In this document: positions 1-11,866 of the stretch, one piece after another
How the letters are laid out: the number at the start of each line of letters is the position of its first letter
Numbering within the stretch: the first letter of the stretch is position 1
Assembly: GCA_020726505.1 (NCBI GenBank)
Contig: JAHLEZ010000017.1
Span: 1,488,001-1,552,000 of the forward strand
Reading direction: 5' to 3'
Length of the DNA: 64,000 nt
Source: Leptodontidium sp. MPI-SDFR-AT-0119
Taxonomy: Eukaryota > Ascomycota > Leotiomycetes > Helotiales > Leptodontidiaceae
Position numbers and translations under genes: made by a program
The notes under the pieces: model-generated
What the model saw: the letters and a program-made list of their open reading frames with translations, nothing else
The model's database searches: none
Told to the model about the DNA's origin: nothing

Positions 1-1633
1 TCGATGCTGGAAATACGTGGTACATTCCTTGCAGGCTCTGCCTAATATTGGTTTGAAAAGATACTTATCTTGGCAAACCTCCTCAGAAGTCATTAGCTCT
101 TTATAAGCAATGAAATCAAGCATTTATTCTGAATCTATCTAGCTTCTTTTTTTTTTTTTTTTCCTTTTAACGTGCTTTATTAGTTAAAAACTATGTAACA
201 CGACTAGTCTACTAGCGTGACTAATTGATTGTTATATACAAAATTCAGTTCGGATTAGACTGCGACTATATATTTAGGAACATTCTCCCTATAACTTATA
301 AGGAAATAAAACAAGTAAGTAATAAATCAAGAACAGAGGAAATAACTAAATGAAAGTACAAATTAAGGCCTAATAGCCTATTCTTCTTCTTCTTCTTCAA
401 TCTCTAATCTCCCTAGCCTCTCTTGGTGCCATCTTCTTGTACATATACTAGTCTCTTGTAAGAATACTAGTGTTTCTTTAATTCCAATTTGCGTATATAA
501 CAAAATGGAAGTAGTAATAGCTCTAGTATTTAAGCTTTCTTTTATTCTTAAATAGAGTTTTTTACGCTCTACTTTGTAATTCTTACAAATAAGTAACAAG
601 TGTTCTGCGGTTTCAATACTACTACATTCAGAGGGCCCAGTTAGCCGGCCGGCTTATCAGCTAGCCAATCAGCTGGCTGTTTTTCGTAAGCCAATCAGTT
701 TAGCCCTAGCCCTAAGTCAATCAGCTGTAATATCGTCAGCTTATTAGCCGCTTATAAACTAGTAGGATTTTTTTGAGTGATTTTGGAGTCAGTTTAGTAG
801 GGGTAAATATACTCGCTTAATACTTAATTTAGCGATTTTAAGTGCCCCGGAGCGGAAAAACCCCCTCCGATAGGCCAAAATAGGGCGGTGACAGCCGGCA
901 GGATAACACGATTTCTTCTTAAAAGTATCGTTAGCATATACTAACTCCTTAATATTATTAAAATCACCCTCATAATTATGTCTCACTAGACCTCACTTAT
1001 TATAATTGACAGGGCTACCTTTAACACCCCTTTTGTACTATCCTCTATTACTCCTGTTAGTATTTTTGGCCGTATAATAAGTAGGTTAAATGTAACGGCA
1101 GCACTAATACTAGTAGCCTTAACATCTCTTTGTGATCTCTCCCAGCGACTTGCGCTAACGTATAATAAGTCATATAACCCCTATACGCCTAAGCCTACTA
1201 AACTACCTTCAGACTATTCTCCCTACGTCAATAGTCAGCCGTTGTTTAATAATCGGAAGGTCGACCTGCGCAAGTTACATTGTAGAAAGGTTCTAGCTCT
1301 TGCGAGTAAGAAGGTAAAGAGGTCTTGGGTTTAGGAGTTAAGATATAAATTAGTTAATCTAGTATACCCTTTAAAACACTATTTTTAGGCCTATAAACTC
1401 TGTAAGTTGTATTTAAAAAGATTAAGGATTTGAGGCCTATACTAACAATGTTAGGTTATTACGACTAGCGATTTTCTCGGCATAAAGACCACGTCTTTAA
1501 TAGTAATAGCCTTAAAAACGTCGAAAAGCATTTATTACACATACACTACTTAAACGTAAGAGGAGATATATAGCGATTAGCGGCTATAATATAACTTATA
1601 CAGCCTTTTAGGTTTGTAAATAGTGATCCCAAC
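1..1633. other. Unassigned AT-rich region left of Gypsy-1
   Basis: No gene can be supported here. The short open frames at 378-599 and 789-986 (both - strand) show no domain I recognise. A T-run lies near 147-163 and a CCAATCAG cluster at about 655-725. From 1000 to 1633 the sequence is stop-rich in all frames and is probably a decayed repeat. It does not look like the missing 3' end of Gypsy-3 that would be expected if Gypsy-1 had simply inserted there. Confidence 0.6.
655..725. repeat. Cluster of CCAATCAG-like motifs
   Basis: GCCAATCAG occurs twice, and one RIP-like variant (GTCAATCAG) follows within about 70 bp, next to a GC-rich palindromic stretch (GCCGGCCGGC) near 640. It may be a promoter with CCAAT boxes or the subterminal part of a small DNA transposon. 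No partner inverted repeat was found. Confidence 0.4.
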
Positions 1634-1935
1634 TGTTACGACTTACGATGCGCCTCGTATTCTAACCGACACAGTCTCGTAGTATCGCTGGCTATGCGAT
1701 GGCGCTAAGCCTAATAGGGAAGACTCAGTGGCGAGCATGCGACATGTGGATGTGAAGGGCCCCCGACTACGCTAAGCCCTATTAGGAGGGTCCTTCGTGT
1801 ATTTATACTCGAGCTCTCCCTTACGGAGAGCTCTCCTTTCTTCTTTGTCTTTTCTTCTCGATTCTGAGCGTAGCTTTAGGCCTAAATACAAAGCTAGAGT
1901 CAACTCGCCGTATTAACCTCTTATTAGCCGTAATA
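1634..1935 (+). repeat. Gypsy-1 5' LTR
   Basis: 302 bp from TGTTACGAC to CGTAATA, alignable with the LTRs at 8172, 12821, 34417 and 52396. It contains a TATA-like stretch near 1800 and a strong hairpin, GAGCTCTCC with GGAGAGCTC (about 1810-1833), just downstream of it, probably in the transcribed leader. Confidence 0.93.
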
Positions 1936-2149
1936 TAAGAAAAGACTAATACCCCTTTGTTATAAAGCGTTATATCTCACTTAGTCTTACGCTTTATCAA
2001 CCTACCCTTATAGTAAGTTAATAACGAACTTTAATACCTTCGCTTATTTAATAAATAAGTACTTCTCTGCCCTCGTAGTAGATTATCTTAGAGAAAGCTG
2101 GATATTCTCTCGCGGTTAACTTACCTTGCTGTAACTTAACGCGCGCCGC

Positions 2150-3600
2150 TATTTCGGAACGTATGTTTAATTAACAAATCGATCAACGACCTCAAATACC
2201 CCTTAACTTTACCTTACTACCTTTACTGGTTTCTCCCCTTTGTCGGCGAAGCTCTAGAGAAAGGAGCGCCCCTGTACGGCTAGGCTTTACCGACACCCTT
2301 ATCCCTTTGGTCGAGACTCTCTTAGAGGAGCTAAAAAGCTTTAACGGATTCGACTTAGACTTAGAAGACAAACCCCAGCGTTTCTTCGACGTATCGCTAG
2401 AGCCTACTAATATAAAAGGCCTTACCCCGGCTTAATAAGTTAAAGTAGATCAGTTAATTAAGGACTTAGTAAGCTCTATTGTCGCCGCCGCCGTCACATA
2501 AGCCCTCACTTAATATACTATTAATAACCCTCGCTAAGAGACTAGTACTCCCTTTCTGTCTAACTGATTAGTGCGAGCTCTTACGGCGGACCTCTAGCCT
2601 ATCGCCGACTATTACCTCCCTAAGTTAAACCCTGCTATTCCTGTTGTTGAGCTTAATAAAGTCAAGTACCCCTGTACCCCCTTTAGCGATTATAAAGGCG
2701 AAATTAAATACGACGCCTAGAAAATAAATATAAAGCTCTTTATTTAAAAGTACTTAAGTAACTTCTTTACTAGCGAATTGCAAGTTTATACTTACTTTAA
2801 ATATATAAAGGGAAAGGCTAAGACTATTATCCTTTAATAAATAAACCCTGACTTTACTAGAGACTTTAACGGAGTCGCCGACGTCTTAAAGGCCTTAGAC
2901 TAGCGTTTCTTTAATTATAACCGAGTATAAGCAGCTAAGCTTAAGTACAACTAACTATAAATAAGTAATATAACGTATAATAAGTTCCGTATTAAGTTTA
3001 TAATATACGCGGCTACTAGAAAAATCTCACTTAATTACTAGTTCGACGACGTATACGAGAAAGTCTCAAATAAGCTCAAGTACGATATCTAAACTAAGAA
3101 GTATAAATTCGCCAGAGATTATATAACTCTTAACGAGTTCTTAGTTATCTCAGATTACGAGCTATAAAATATTACTACTAGACAAGCTAATAGACGTGTT
3201 ACTACTATTATTCGCGAAGCCCCTTGAGTCTCCTTTAATAATACTAACACTAGCGACTCGCGCGGCATTCTAAAGAAGGACAACTAACGTTCGACTTCAC
3301 TTACCCCTATTACTCACGCATAGAGACTACTGACTTTAAAACAGTCGTTAAATGTCCGCTAGCGTACGCCCTCTTTTTCGCTTGTCTTACGCCGACTTAA
3401 GTCCCTTATACCTCCTCTTATACTTAAAGACGTCTCTTCTGACACTTATCTCTATTATAATAAGACCGGCTATTAAGTTAGCGACTGCCCTAAGCGCCGT
3501 AAAGACTAAGCTCTTAATAAATCGATTTCCTAGTTAGTTATTAGCGAGGATCTAAAGACTAACGAGTTATTAAAAAACTCTTAGGCCGTAGCAAAGACTT
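2150..3600 (+). pseudogene. Gypsy-1 gag remnant
   Basis: Decayed capsid/nucleocapsid gene between the LTR and the protease region. Around 2690-3190 the frame reads YKGEIKYDA, then a block with DFNGVADVLKALD followed by a stop and RFFNYN, then TLNEFLVISDYEL, typical of the Ty3/Gypsy retrotransposon gag domain. The same block is found in Gypsy-2 near 13870-14340. Most stops are TAA/TAG where the paralogue suggests Gln or Trp. A zinc knuckle is expected near 3350-3450 but its cysteines cannot be read with confidence. The short open frame at 3352-3537 is out of frame and is not a gene. The true start codon is not identifiable. Confidence 0.8.
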
Positions 3601-6600
3601 ATACCTCGATATAAGCTATAACTTATAAAAGGACTTAATATTTAATTTTTATACTCTTATTAAAAAACGACAGTTCTTAATTAGTATTAAACTAAAAAAG
3701 AATAAATTCTTTATTAAAACACTTACACATATTAATAACAGAGCTAATATTTTCAGTGTTATTAAAACCTCTTTTATATATTAACTCGTTAAGTAATTTA
3801 ATATTTCCTTTATATTTCTCCCTTAGCTAATTGTTTTAATTAACTATAATAACAAAAAAGGCAAGCTAATTAACACGGCCGTCTTACTTACCTTAATAAT
3901 CGACCGCCGGCGAATTAACTTCCCCTTTTTAGTAACTAACCTAAGAAACACTAACGTCTTAATTAGTCAGAAGTTCCTTAAGTATTACGACTTAAAATAG
4001 TTATATATAAAGAACTAAAATCGACTAAAATAGCTATTAAATATACTTATTTAGCTGTACTTTGACTAGCGAGTCTTTATTAATATTAACCGTTTTAACT
4101 AGTTAATTGTTAAGTCTTATTAGCTTAATATAAAACAAAGGGATACTCTTATTAATATAAATAACTACTGCTAGAGGCAGGCTAAGCTTACGGTACTCGA
4201 CGATTCCTTTAAGTTAAAGGTCTCTACACGACTTACCGCTAGTGTCTCGCCGACTTGACCCTTAAGCTTTACTAGAAAAGTTAAAGAACGCTTATATATT
4301 ATAAAGAATTAATTAAACCTTTTAATATCCCGTAATCCGAGATTATTACCTAAAGACAAGAGAGCCCGTGGAGCCTTCTTAATAAATCACTAGTTAAAGG
4401 CGCTCACTATAAAGATCTTCCTTATATTAATAATAATAATATTTATAACGTACCTCTGACTTAAAAGAATTAAGAAGAATAAAGTAAAAACCTTTATAAG
4501 CTTAGTATATAAGATTGACTAAAAGCTGACTTGTGGTTAATAAGAGGCCTTAGACTAAATAAGTATTAAGCTCATATTAATAAACAAAGACTTAATCTTA
4601 AAAGAGGCCCTAAAGGCTAAGTACGCGTAAAATAACGAGCTAATAAGTAAGAAGCTCTTAATAAAGTACTAAGAGTATACTCCTCTCTTTTCTAGGCGAG
4701 CCTCCGACAAACTACTAGTATATCGCTAAGGTATAAACTACTAAATCGAGCTTATTAAGGAAAACGACTTGTCCTTTAAACCTCTCTAGCGTATAATTAA
4801 AGAATAATTATTAGAGACTAAGTAATATATTATTAATAACTTATATAAAAGCTTTATTAAGCCCTCTAATATACCTTACGTAGCCTTTATTCTCTTCGCT
4901 AAAAAAGCCGATAGTAATCTCCGGTTATACGTCGACTACCGGAAGTTAAATGCCCTATTAAAGAAGGACCCGTACCTGATCCCTTTAATCGACAAGATAA
5001 TAACACACATTTATAAGGCAAAAGTCTTTATAAAGCTTAATATTTAATAAGCTTTTTACTACATTTATATGTCCCCTAAGAGCAAAGATTATACAACCTT
5101 CCGCACTTAATATAGTACGTATAAGTATAAGGTCTTTCCCTTTAGCCTTACGAATAGTCCGGCGACTTTCTAGCGTTTTATTAATAATATTCTCATAAAG
5201 TACTTTAATAACTTTTACGCGGCTTATATAAACAATATCCTTATATACTTGTCAACTCCTAAGGAGCATAAGGTTTATATTAAGAAAGTAATAGCAATAT
5301 TATAAGTATATAGACTCTAGGCCGATATTAAAAAGTCCGAGTTTAGTATATAAAAAACAAGGTTCTTAAGATTTGTTATTAGAGTTAATAACGTAAAAGT
5401 AAACCCAGAGAAGATTAATGTAATTAAGGATTAATAATACACTAATAATATAAAGAATATATAAAGTTATTTTAGCTTTTATAACTTTTATTACTAGTTT
5501 ATTAAAAACTACAGTCGTATTATACGTCCCCTTACAATACTTACTAAAAAGGACATTCCCTTTGTCTTTAATAACGCCTATAAGAACGCCTAGGAGACTC
5601 TCTAAAAAGCCTTTTAATTTACGCCGGTTCTTCACTATTACGACCTCGCTAAGTAAACGTAATTAGAGACTAATTCCTCAAATAAAGTCGTCGTTAAGGT
5701 TTTATCTTAACTTTAAGAGGATAATACTTTTTACCTCGTAAAATACTTCTCGAAAACTATAATAGACCCCGAGCTTAATTACTTAATCTATAATAAAGAG
5801 ATATTAGTAATCTTCCGGTTATTTAAGTAATATCGCCCGGAGCTCTTAAGTACTTAAAAAACTGTTTTTATTTATATAAACTATTAAGCTTTAAAGTACT
5901 TTATAACTACTAAGGACTTTACAGCTAAGTAGGCTTAATAAGCTAAGTTCTTTACAGATTTCTATTTTACAATTATATATCATACTAAGACGACTAATAT
6001 ATTAGCTAACACTTTGTCTCGACGAGATTAAGACTTCACGGCTATAAAGGCACGTAAGCGGGCTATTTATAATTAATAACTAATTCCGACTAACAAAGTT
6101 GACCCGCGAGTCACTAACGACCTTTAGCTTTCTACTATTAATTTAATAAACGCCTATATTAAAGTCGTAAAGACAATACCCTTAGCACTTATAAAGGCTA
6201 TAATCCCGGATCACGACGCTAAGCCACGTGACGACTTAGAGCTAGAACCTGAGCCTAATATAAGAGTATTAATCGACTTAGAGACGCTTACCGCGGAGGA
6301 GCTAAACCTAAACTCTATAGTAATTTAATTGGTTAGAACATTAATTTCATGCATTAAGAATGAGAATTCAAATTTCTCCTCCGGCTATTTTTAATACTAC
6401 ATATTTGTATATAATATCGCGGAATATAACGTTATTAATTAAGTGCTCTTAGCTAACAAGACTTCGCCTTCGCTAGAGCCTCTCTAATAAAAAGCTAAAG
6501 AACACTCGTTAAATTACAAGTTAATAAACAACAATTTGCTTTTTTAGGGCCGCCTAAAAGTGCCCTTAAAGCCGCTAGAGCTTTACATAACACTTATTCG

Positions 6601-8155
6601 CTATATATATTCTTAGCCTTTAATAACACACGCGGGGATCAGAAAAATAAAGGCATTATTAAGTCGTAAATATTATTAGAACGGCCTTACTACGGATATA
6701 ACTCAATACGTAACAAACTATAATTACTCTTAACAAAAAGCCTATAAGGATAAGACCCCTAGCTTCTTATACCCCTTATTAATCCCCGCTCGACTATATT
6801 AACACTTAATAATAAATTTCACTAAACTTTTAATTAATAAAAAGAGTTATAACTTTGCTATAGTTATTATTAATCGCTTGTTTAAGAAACTAGTCTTAAT
6901 ACCTTATAACAATATAATTACGACTAAGGGTATAGTTATTCTTTTCCTTGTTTATTAGACTTAATACTTTAGTATACTAGACTTTATTATCTCAGACCGC
7001 GGACCTTAATTTGTCTCCTCCTTTTAAAAAGAGTACTATCGTATCCTCGGAACTAAAGTAAAGTTAACGACGGCGTATAACCTAAACGTTAATAACTAAA
7101 TAAAAGTAATAAATTAATATATTAAGTAACGGCTCCGTCCCTTTACTATTATTATTAAAATAATTAAAGTAACCTCTTACTAATTATAAACATCGCCTAA
7201 CTAACTGTCGTACAGGCACGGGCATGCGGCACCATGGCACCGCTGAGTCAGCAGCCCCTATTCGTGTATATAGTCAGTTACTCCCTACGAGCCTCCTTTT
7301 ACAGAATTCAGACGACTTGATCACCACTTTGGGAGAGCACCTACTTTATGCTTCACTTCTGCACCACACTAACGTTATTATATAAGTCCTTAGGCCGCCT
7401 GTCCCCTTTTTAATTACTTAATAACGTTAAGCTAAGGACTTCCTAAGACTTAGTTAACTTAAAGCCTCCGGCTATAATAATAAAGAAACTTAATCGCGAG
7501 GAGGCTCTTTAAGTAATATTATAAATAAAAGAGGTTACAAAAGTCGTATAGTCGTCTCTTAAAGATTAATAAGAGAAAATAAAACGACTAACGAATCGTA
7601 AGCGACACGCTATTGACTAAGACGTTAATGACTTAATACTAGTTAATACTTAGAACTGAAATGTCGACTAACCTTAAGGAAGCTCTTTAATAAATAGTAC
7701 AGCCTAATTAAAGTAATTACTAAGAAAAGAGAGAGTTAAAAAGTTAAGTTACTAAAAGACTAGTTAATTTACCCTGTCTTTTACTCGTACTCGCTTTATA
7801 AGTACGTTAATAACCCCTTACTAAAATAAGCTAAAGCTACGCCGGTACTTATCTAGTTATTACTTAAGTAAGATAAGTAGGAAATTAAAGGTATCTTAGG
7901 CTCTAAGGTTATACAGAATAAGTTATTTTACTGTATTAAGTAGCTAAGCGCTAACGAAGACCTAAAGTAATACTTATACTTAGATACTATAATAGCTCTA
8001 TATATAATTAAACGGTTCCACCTGAAGTATCTTACCGCTAAGGGCCCGCCGAGAGCTCTCCTAAAGTAACTAGAGGCTTATAACGCTAGTATTAACGACT
8101 ATAACGACTTAAAAGATAATACGGTTATAGCTACAACTACGTAAACGTAGTTTTT
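3600..8155 (+). pseudogene. Gypsy-1 pol remnant (PR-RT-RH-IN-chromodomain)
   Basis: Polyprotein of a chromovirus-type Gypsy element. The protease active-site region lies near 3720-3800, with IFSVIKTSF following a damaged D-S-G. RT starts with KKADSNLRLYVDYRKLN at about 4903-4955; the catalytic box near 5225-5245 reads YINNILIY instead of Y-x-D-D. RNase H spans about 5700-6050. Integrase runs from about 6540 and contains DFIISDRGP and a following E in KEYYRILGTKVKLTTAYN, interrupted at 7206-7368 by a solo LTR. After the GPY-like region the frame reads SKVIQNKLFYCIK near 7900-7960, a chromodomain that in active relatives directs insertion to heterochromatin. Stops make it nonfunctional. Confidence 0.88.
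7206..7368 (+). repeat. Solo LTR of a Copia-like element in Gypsy-1 integrase
   Basis: 163 bp with termini TGTCGTACAGGCACGGGC and ACTTCTGCACCACA, flanked by perfect 5-bp duplications CTAAC (7201-7205 and 7369-7373). Both ends are the same as those of the Copia-1/2 LTRs but the interior differs. It is less AT-shifted than its surroundings, so it probably arrived after much of the RIP. Confidence 0.93.
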
Positions 8156-8171
8156 TAGGAGGGGGGGGTAA
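8155..8171 (+). other. Polypurine tract of Gypsy-1
   Basis: A run of eight G preceded by AGGA sits directly before the 3' LTR, the expected primer site for plus-strand DNA synthesis. The same tract precedes the Gypsy-2 3' LTR (about 34400-34416). Confidence 0.85.
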
Positions 8172-8483
8172 TATTACGACCTACGACGACCTATAATACG
8201 CCTCGTATTCTAACCGACACAGGCTCGTAGCATCGCTGGCTATGCGACGGCGCTAAGCCTAATAGGGAAGACTAAGTGGCGAGCCTACGACATATTAACG
8301 TAAATAGTACTCGACTACGCTAGGCCCTATTAAGAGGGTCCTTTATATATATATACTCGAGCCCTCCCTTATAGAGAGCTCTCCTTTCCTCCTTGTCTTT
8401 TCTTCTCGATTCTAAGCGTAGCTAAAGGCCCAAATACAAAGCTAGAGTCAACTCGCCGTATTAACCTCTTGCCAGCCGTAATA
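8172..8483 (+). repeat. Gypsy-1 3' LTR
   Basis: 312 bp, starting TATTACGAC and ending CGTAATA. It carries a short duplicated segment near its start (ACCTACGACGACCTATAAT) that the other LTRs lack. Its right edge joins Gypsy-3 integrase sequence directly. Confidence 0.92.
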
Positions 8484-10247
8484 GCTTTGGCTTGTCCTGG
8501 CAAGGGGTTATTGACGTACCTGCGGAGCGAGTGCGAGTGGAAGACGGGATAAATTAATTAGTCCTTTGGGAGCTTAACTTTTTAACTCTCTCCTTCTTTA
8601 GTTATTATTATAATAGGGCCGTATTACTTATTAAATAGCTTTTTTAAGGGTTAGTCAATGTTCCAATTCTGTATGTCGATTATAACTAAGTTTTTAATAT
8701 TTTAGTCGATGGCGCGTCGCTCACGGTTCGCTTGTTGTTTCCTCTTCTTTTGCTAATCTTTTAGGAATAATTATACGATTTTCGTAACTTCCTTTATTCG
8801 TAATACTACTTATAAAGCCTCCTTGCGATTAAGTTTCTTTATTATTATAGCCGGAGGTTTTAGGTTAACTAAATCTTAAGAAGTTTGTAGCTTAACGCTA
8901 TTAAGTAATTAGAAAGGGGATAAGTTACTTAGGGACTCGTATAACAGCGTTAATTAAGTAATGTTTATAATTAGTAAGAGGTTACTTTAATTGTTTTAGT
9001 AATAATAATAAAAGGGACAAAGCCGTTACTTAATATATTAGTTTATTACTTTTGTTTAGTTATTAACATTTGGGTTATACGCCGTCGTAAGCTTGACCTT
9101 AGTACTAAGGATACGGCAGTACTCTTTTCAAAAAGAAGAGACGAATTAGAGTCCCTGGTTTAAAATAATTAAATTTAGTATATTAAAGTGACGGGTTTAA
9201 TAGACGAAGAAGAGAATAACTATACTTTTAGTAGTAATTATATTATTATAAGGTATTAAGACTAGTTTCTTAGACAAGCGGATAATAATAATTATAGCGA
9301 AGTTATAACTGTGCTTATTTAATAGTAACTTCGTAAAATTTATCGTAAGGTGTTAGTATAGCCGAGTGGGGATTTGCAGGGGGTGTAAGAAACCAGGAGT
9401 CTTATCCCTTTTAGCCTTTTGCTGAGAGTAACTATAATTCGTTATATACTAAGTTACGTTTGTAGTGAGGCTATTTTAATAGTATTTGTGGCTTAGTAGT
9501 GCCTTTATCTTTCCGATTCCCGCATGTGTTACTAATAGCTAGGAATGTACGTGTCAAATTAATATTGTGCGAAGCTCCGGCGGTTCTAAAGGTATTTTCA
9601 GGCGTCCTTGGAAAAGCAACTTATTATTTACTAGTTCGTAATCTAATAATTATTCCCTGGCTTTTTATTAAAGAAGCTCTAGTAAAGGCGAAGCCTTATT
9701 AGCCAGGAGTACTTAATTAATAACATTATATTTCGCGATATTATAAGCTATTATAAAGTAAAGGTTAAGCTTCTTCGCGGTAGAGGTCTCTAAGTCGACT
9801 AGTACTCTTATATTTAGCTCGGGTTTTGACTCTGGCTTGTCACGTGTCTTAGCGTCGTGGTCTAGGGTTATAGCCTTTATAAGTGCTAAGGGTATCGTCT
9901 CTACGACTTTAATATAAGCGTTTATAAGATCGACGGCGGAGAGCTAGAGATCGCCGGCGACTCACGGGTCAATCTTATTAATTAGAATTAATTATTAACT
10001 TCGAATAGCCCGCTTACGTGCCTTTATGATCGTGAGGTCTTAATCCCGTTAAGAAAGGGTATTAGCTAACGTATTAGTTGTCTTAGTATAATATATAATC
10101 GTAAAATGAAAATCCGTAAAGAACTTAGCCCATAGAGCCTACTTAGCCGTAAAGTCTTTAATAGTTATAAAATACTTTAGGGCTTAATAGTTTATATAAA
10201 TAAGAACTTTTTCTAGGCACTTAAGAGCTTTAAGTAATACTACTTAA
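8484..10247 (-). pseudogene. Gypsy-3 pol, integrase/GPY fragment
   Basis: The reverse complement matches Gypsy-1 from about 7830 back to about 6080 and Gypsy-2 from about 34080 back to about 32330. It covers the GPY-like region with the YPVF and KYVNNP segments (near 8500-8560), the integrase core, and the RNase H-integrase linker. It carries no solo LTR at the site used in Gypsy-1, so that insertion is private to Gypsy-1. The frame is broken by many TAA/TAG codons. The + strand open frame at 9499-9702 is a shadow. Confidence 0.85.
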
Positions 10248-10252
10248 ATAAC

Positions 10253-10423
10253 TGTTACGACAGGTATGCTTTGGCTAGGGTTCAACTAAGTCAGGGGTCC
10301 AGAACAGGTCCGACTCCCCTCCGACTCCCTATATATATGGCTCCCTCCTGTAGAGTAGCTCTGTAGTTTTGTATTCTAAGTGTGAAGTTAACCTTCTGCG
10401 GCCAAGGCTCTTGTGTCGTGACA
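10253..10423 (+). repeat. 5' LTR of gag-only element
   Basis: 171 bp. It contains a TATATATA box near 10330 and is nearly identical to the 3' copy at 11867-12037. The differences seen are mostly RIP-type transitions. Confidence 0.92.
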
Positions 10424-10649
10424 TTATACAAAACTCCTCTACGTGCGTCTAGAGTATCTGCTGCTGCTGCTACTGCTGTCTTCTGCTGCTCGATTGGATT
10501 AGAGTCGTTGATTCTATCGTCAATACCACCTACCTTACTCTCTACACGCATTCTCACCTACATACGACTCCTCCGTATCTGGCCCGTTACCTCCAGTACT
10601 ACACAACACTTCCGAATCAAACCTTCCTCCTTGATTCCTTTCCTTTACT

Positions 10650-11828
10650 ATGGACTTCCAACAACAACTACAAGCTCTCCGCTAGCAATTCACCGACGAG
10701 CTCGCCCACAGAGACTCTCAAATCGATGCTCTCTCTTCAACGATCACTTCTTTATAAAGCTCCTTGACCCCGCTTCAAGAGCAGGTCCGAGCGCGATCTA
10801 AAGTGGCCAAGAGGCCTAAGCGTCGGCTCCCGGATCCTCTAAAGTTTGACGGCACCTAATTACACTACGATACTTGGCTAGCGCAGCTTCAGCTCGTGCT
10901 TAGCGTCGATGGCGAAGTAATTGGCGATTCACAAGCTCAATTTGCCTTTGTCTACTTACGGCTTAATTCCGGACTAGCTACCCTTTGTCTAGAGCTCCTT
11001 AAACACGCTAACCTCACGAATACGTATAATTATTAATTGATTTTAAATTAACTTAATAAGTATAACGGAGTCGAAAACAAGGTTCAGCGAACTAAGGTAA
11101 AGCTCCACAAGCTGGCCTAAACCGGTAGCTTCTACGGGTTCCTGATTTCTTTTGAAGTGATACTTGGCGAAGCAGGAGGCTAGAATTAGGACGACGAGAG
11201 GAAAATCGACACTTTACGGCCATGCCTTTCTGACTACCTCAAGCGCAAGCTTCAAGAGCACGACGTATTAAGTACGACACCTTTAAAGTATCTTAAATTC
11301 GTCTCCCTTTATAAGAGGTACGTATCGCAATCAACTTTCCCTACGGCTACACATACTCCCAACAACCCTTCCGGAACAGGTCCGACTCAACACCGCTCTT
11401 TGTACGACCCTTAAAAGGCCGACAAAATAGACCTTTCTATAATTAACTCTATTGACGTAGCCGAGTCTCGCTCCTCTTCACCTGTAAGTATTGATCGTTC
11501 CTGCTGCTTCCGGTGCGGATCGATTGATCACTACGTCTCTGTCTGTCCAGTACCTCCACCGCGTTCCGAGTCTCCTCAGGAACCGGTCTAAATATAAACG
11601 ATTTAGCCCCGAGTCCGATTTTAGCCAACTTAAGTTAGTCGTATAATTTCCAAGGATATTACACGCTCTTCTCAGCTACCCGCTTATATGTAACGTCAGC
11701 CTACTAACGATATAGGCAGACAATTATTAAGCTTAAAGAGAGAGGTTAATATTATAGGAGTCGATACTGTACTTGAGACGCTTCTTAAATATAAGTATAA
11801 GAATGGTATCGAGTCAGAGGAAGACTGA
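10650..11828 (+). pseudogene. Gag of the short LTR element, CCHC-type, with RIP stops
   Basis: The frame from ATG 10650 to TGA 11826 keeps one register for 392 codons. It begins MDFQQQLQALR, has a coiled-coil-like start, a basic stretch KVAKRPKRRLPDPLKFDGT, then a Gag core (LHYDTWLAQLQLVLSVDG), as in Ty3/Gypsy Gag. Near 11497-11545 lies a zinc knuckle, CCFRCGSIDHYVSVCP, with C-x2-C-x4-H-x-x-x-x-C spacing. About twelve internal TAA/TAG codons fit Gln or Trp codons hit by RIP. Gag packages RNA into virus-like particles; with no pol in the element this Gag would act with another element's enzymes. The + frame at 10382-10801 and the - frame at 10291-10557 are shadows. Confidence 0.85.
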
Positions 11829-11866
11829 GAAGCACGAGGACGAGCTTCGGCTTCCTGGGGGGGTAG

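Larger units (their letters stand above)
1634..8483 (+). mobile_element. Gypsy-1, RIP-degraded chromodomain Ty3/Gypsy element
   Basis: A complete LTR retrotransposon on the + strand: LTR, gag, protease, reverse transcriptase, RNase H, integrase, chromodomain, polypurine tract, LTR. Both LTRs start with TGTTACGAC or its RIP form TATTACGAC and end with CGTAATA, derived from CGTAACA. Many in-frame TAA/TAG stops leave it inactive. A solo LTR interrupts integrase at 7206-7368. The flanking pentamers (CCAAC left, GCTTT right) do not match, so this copy has no target duplication and its right edge abuts the broken end of Gypsy-3. Gypsy-2 and Gypsy-3 belong to the same family. Confidence 0.92.

Noticed and set aside
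1936..1960. tRNA primer-binding site after the Gypsy LTR
   Set aside because: The sequence after the LTR (TAAGAAAAGAC) could not be matched to a tRNA 3' end with confidence, also because of RIP.
5366..5635. 89-codon - frame
   Set aside because: Antisense to Gypsy-1 RT; AT-rich hydrophobic composition only.
10382..10801. 139-codon + frame across the 5' LTR and start of the gag-only element
   Set aside because: It is out of frame with the Gag that keeps register to 11828 and begins inside the LTR; no domain.
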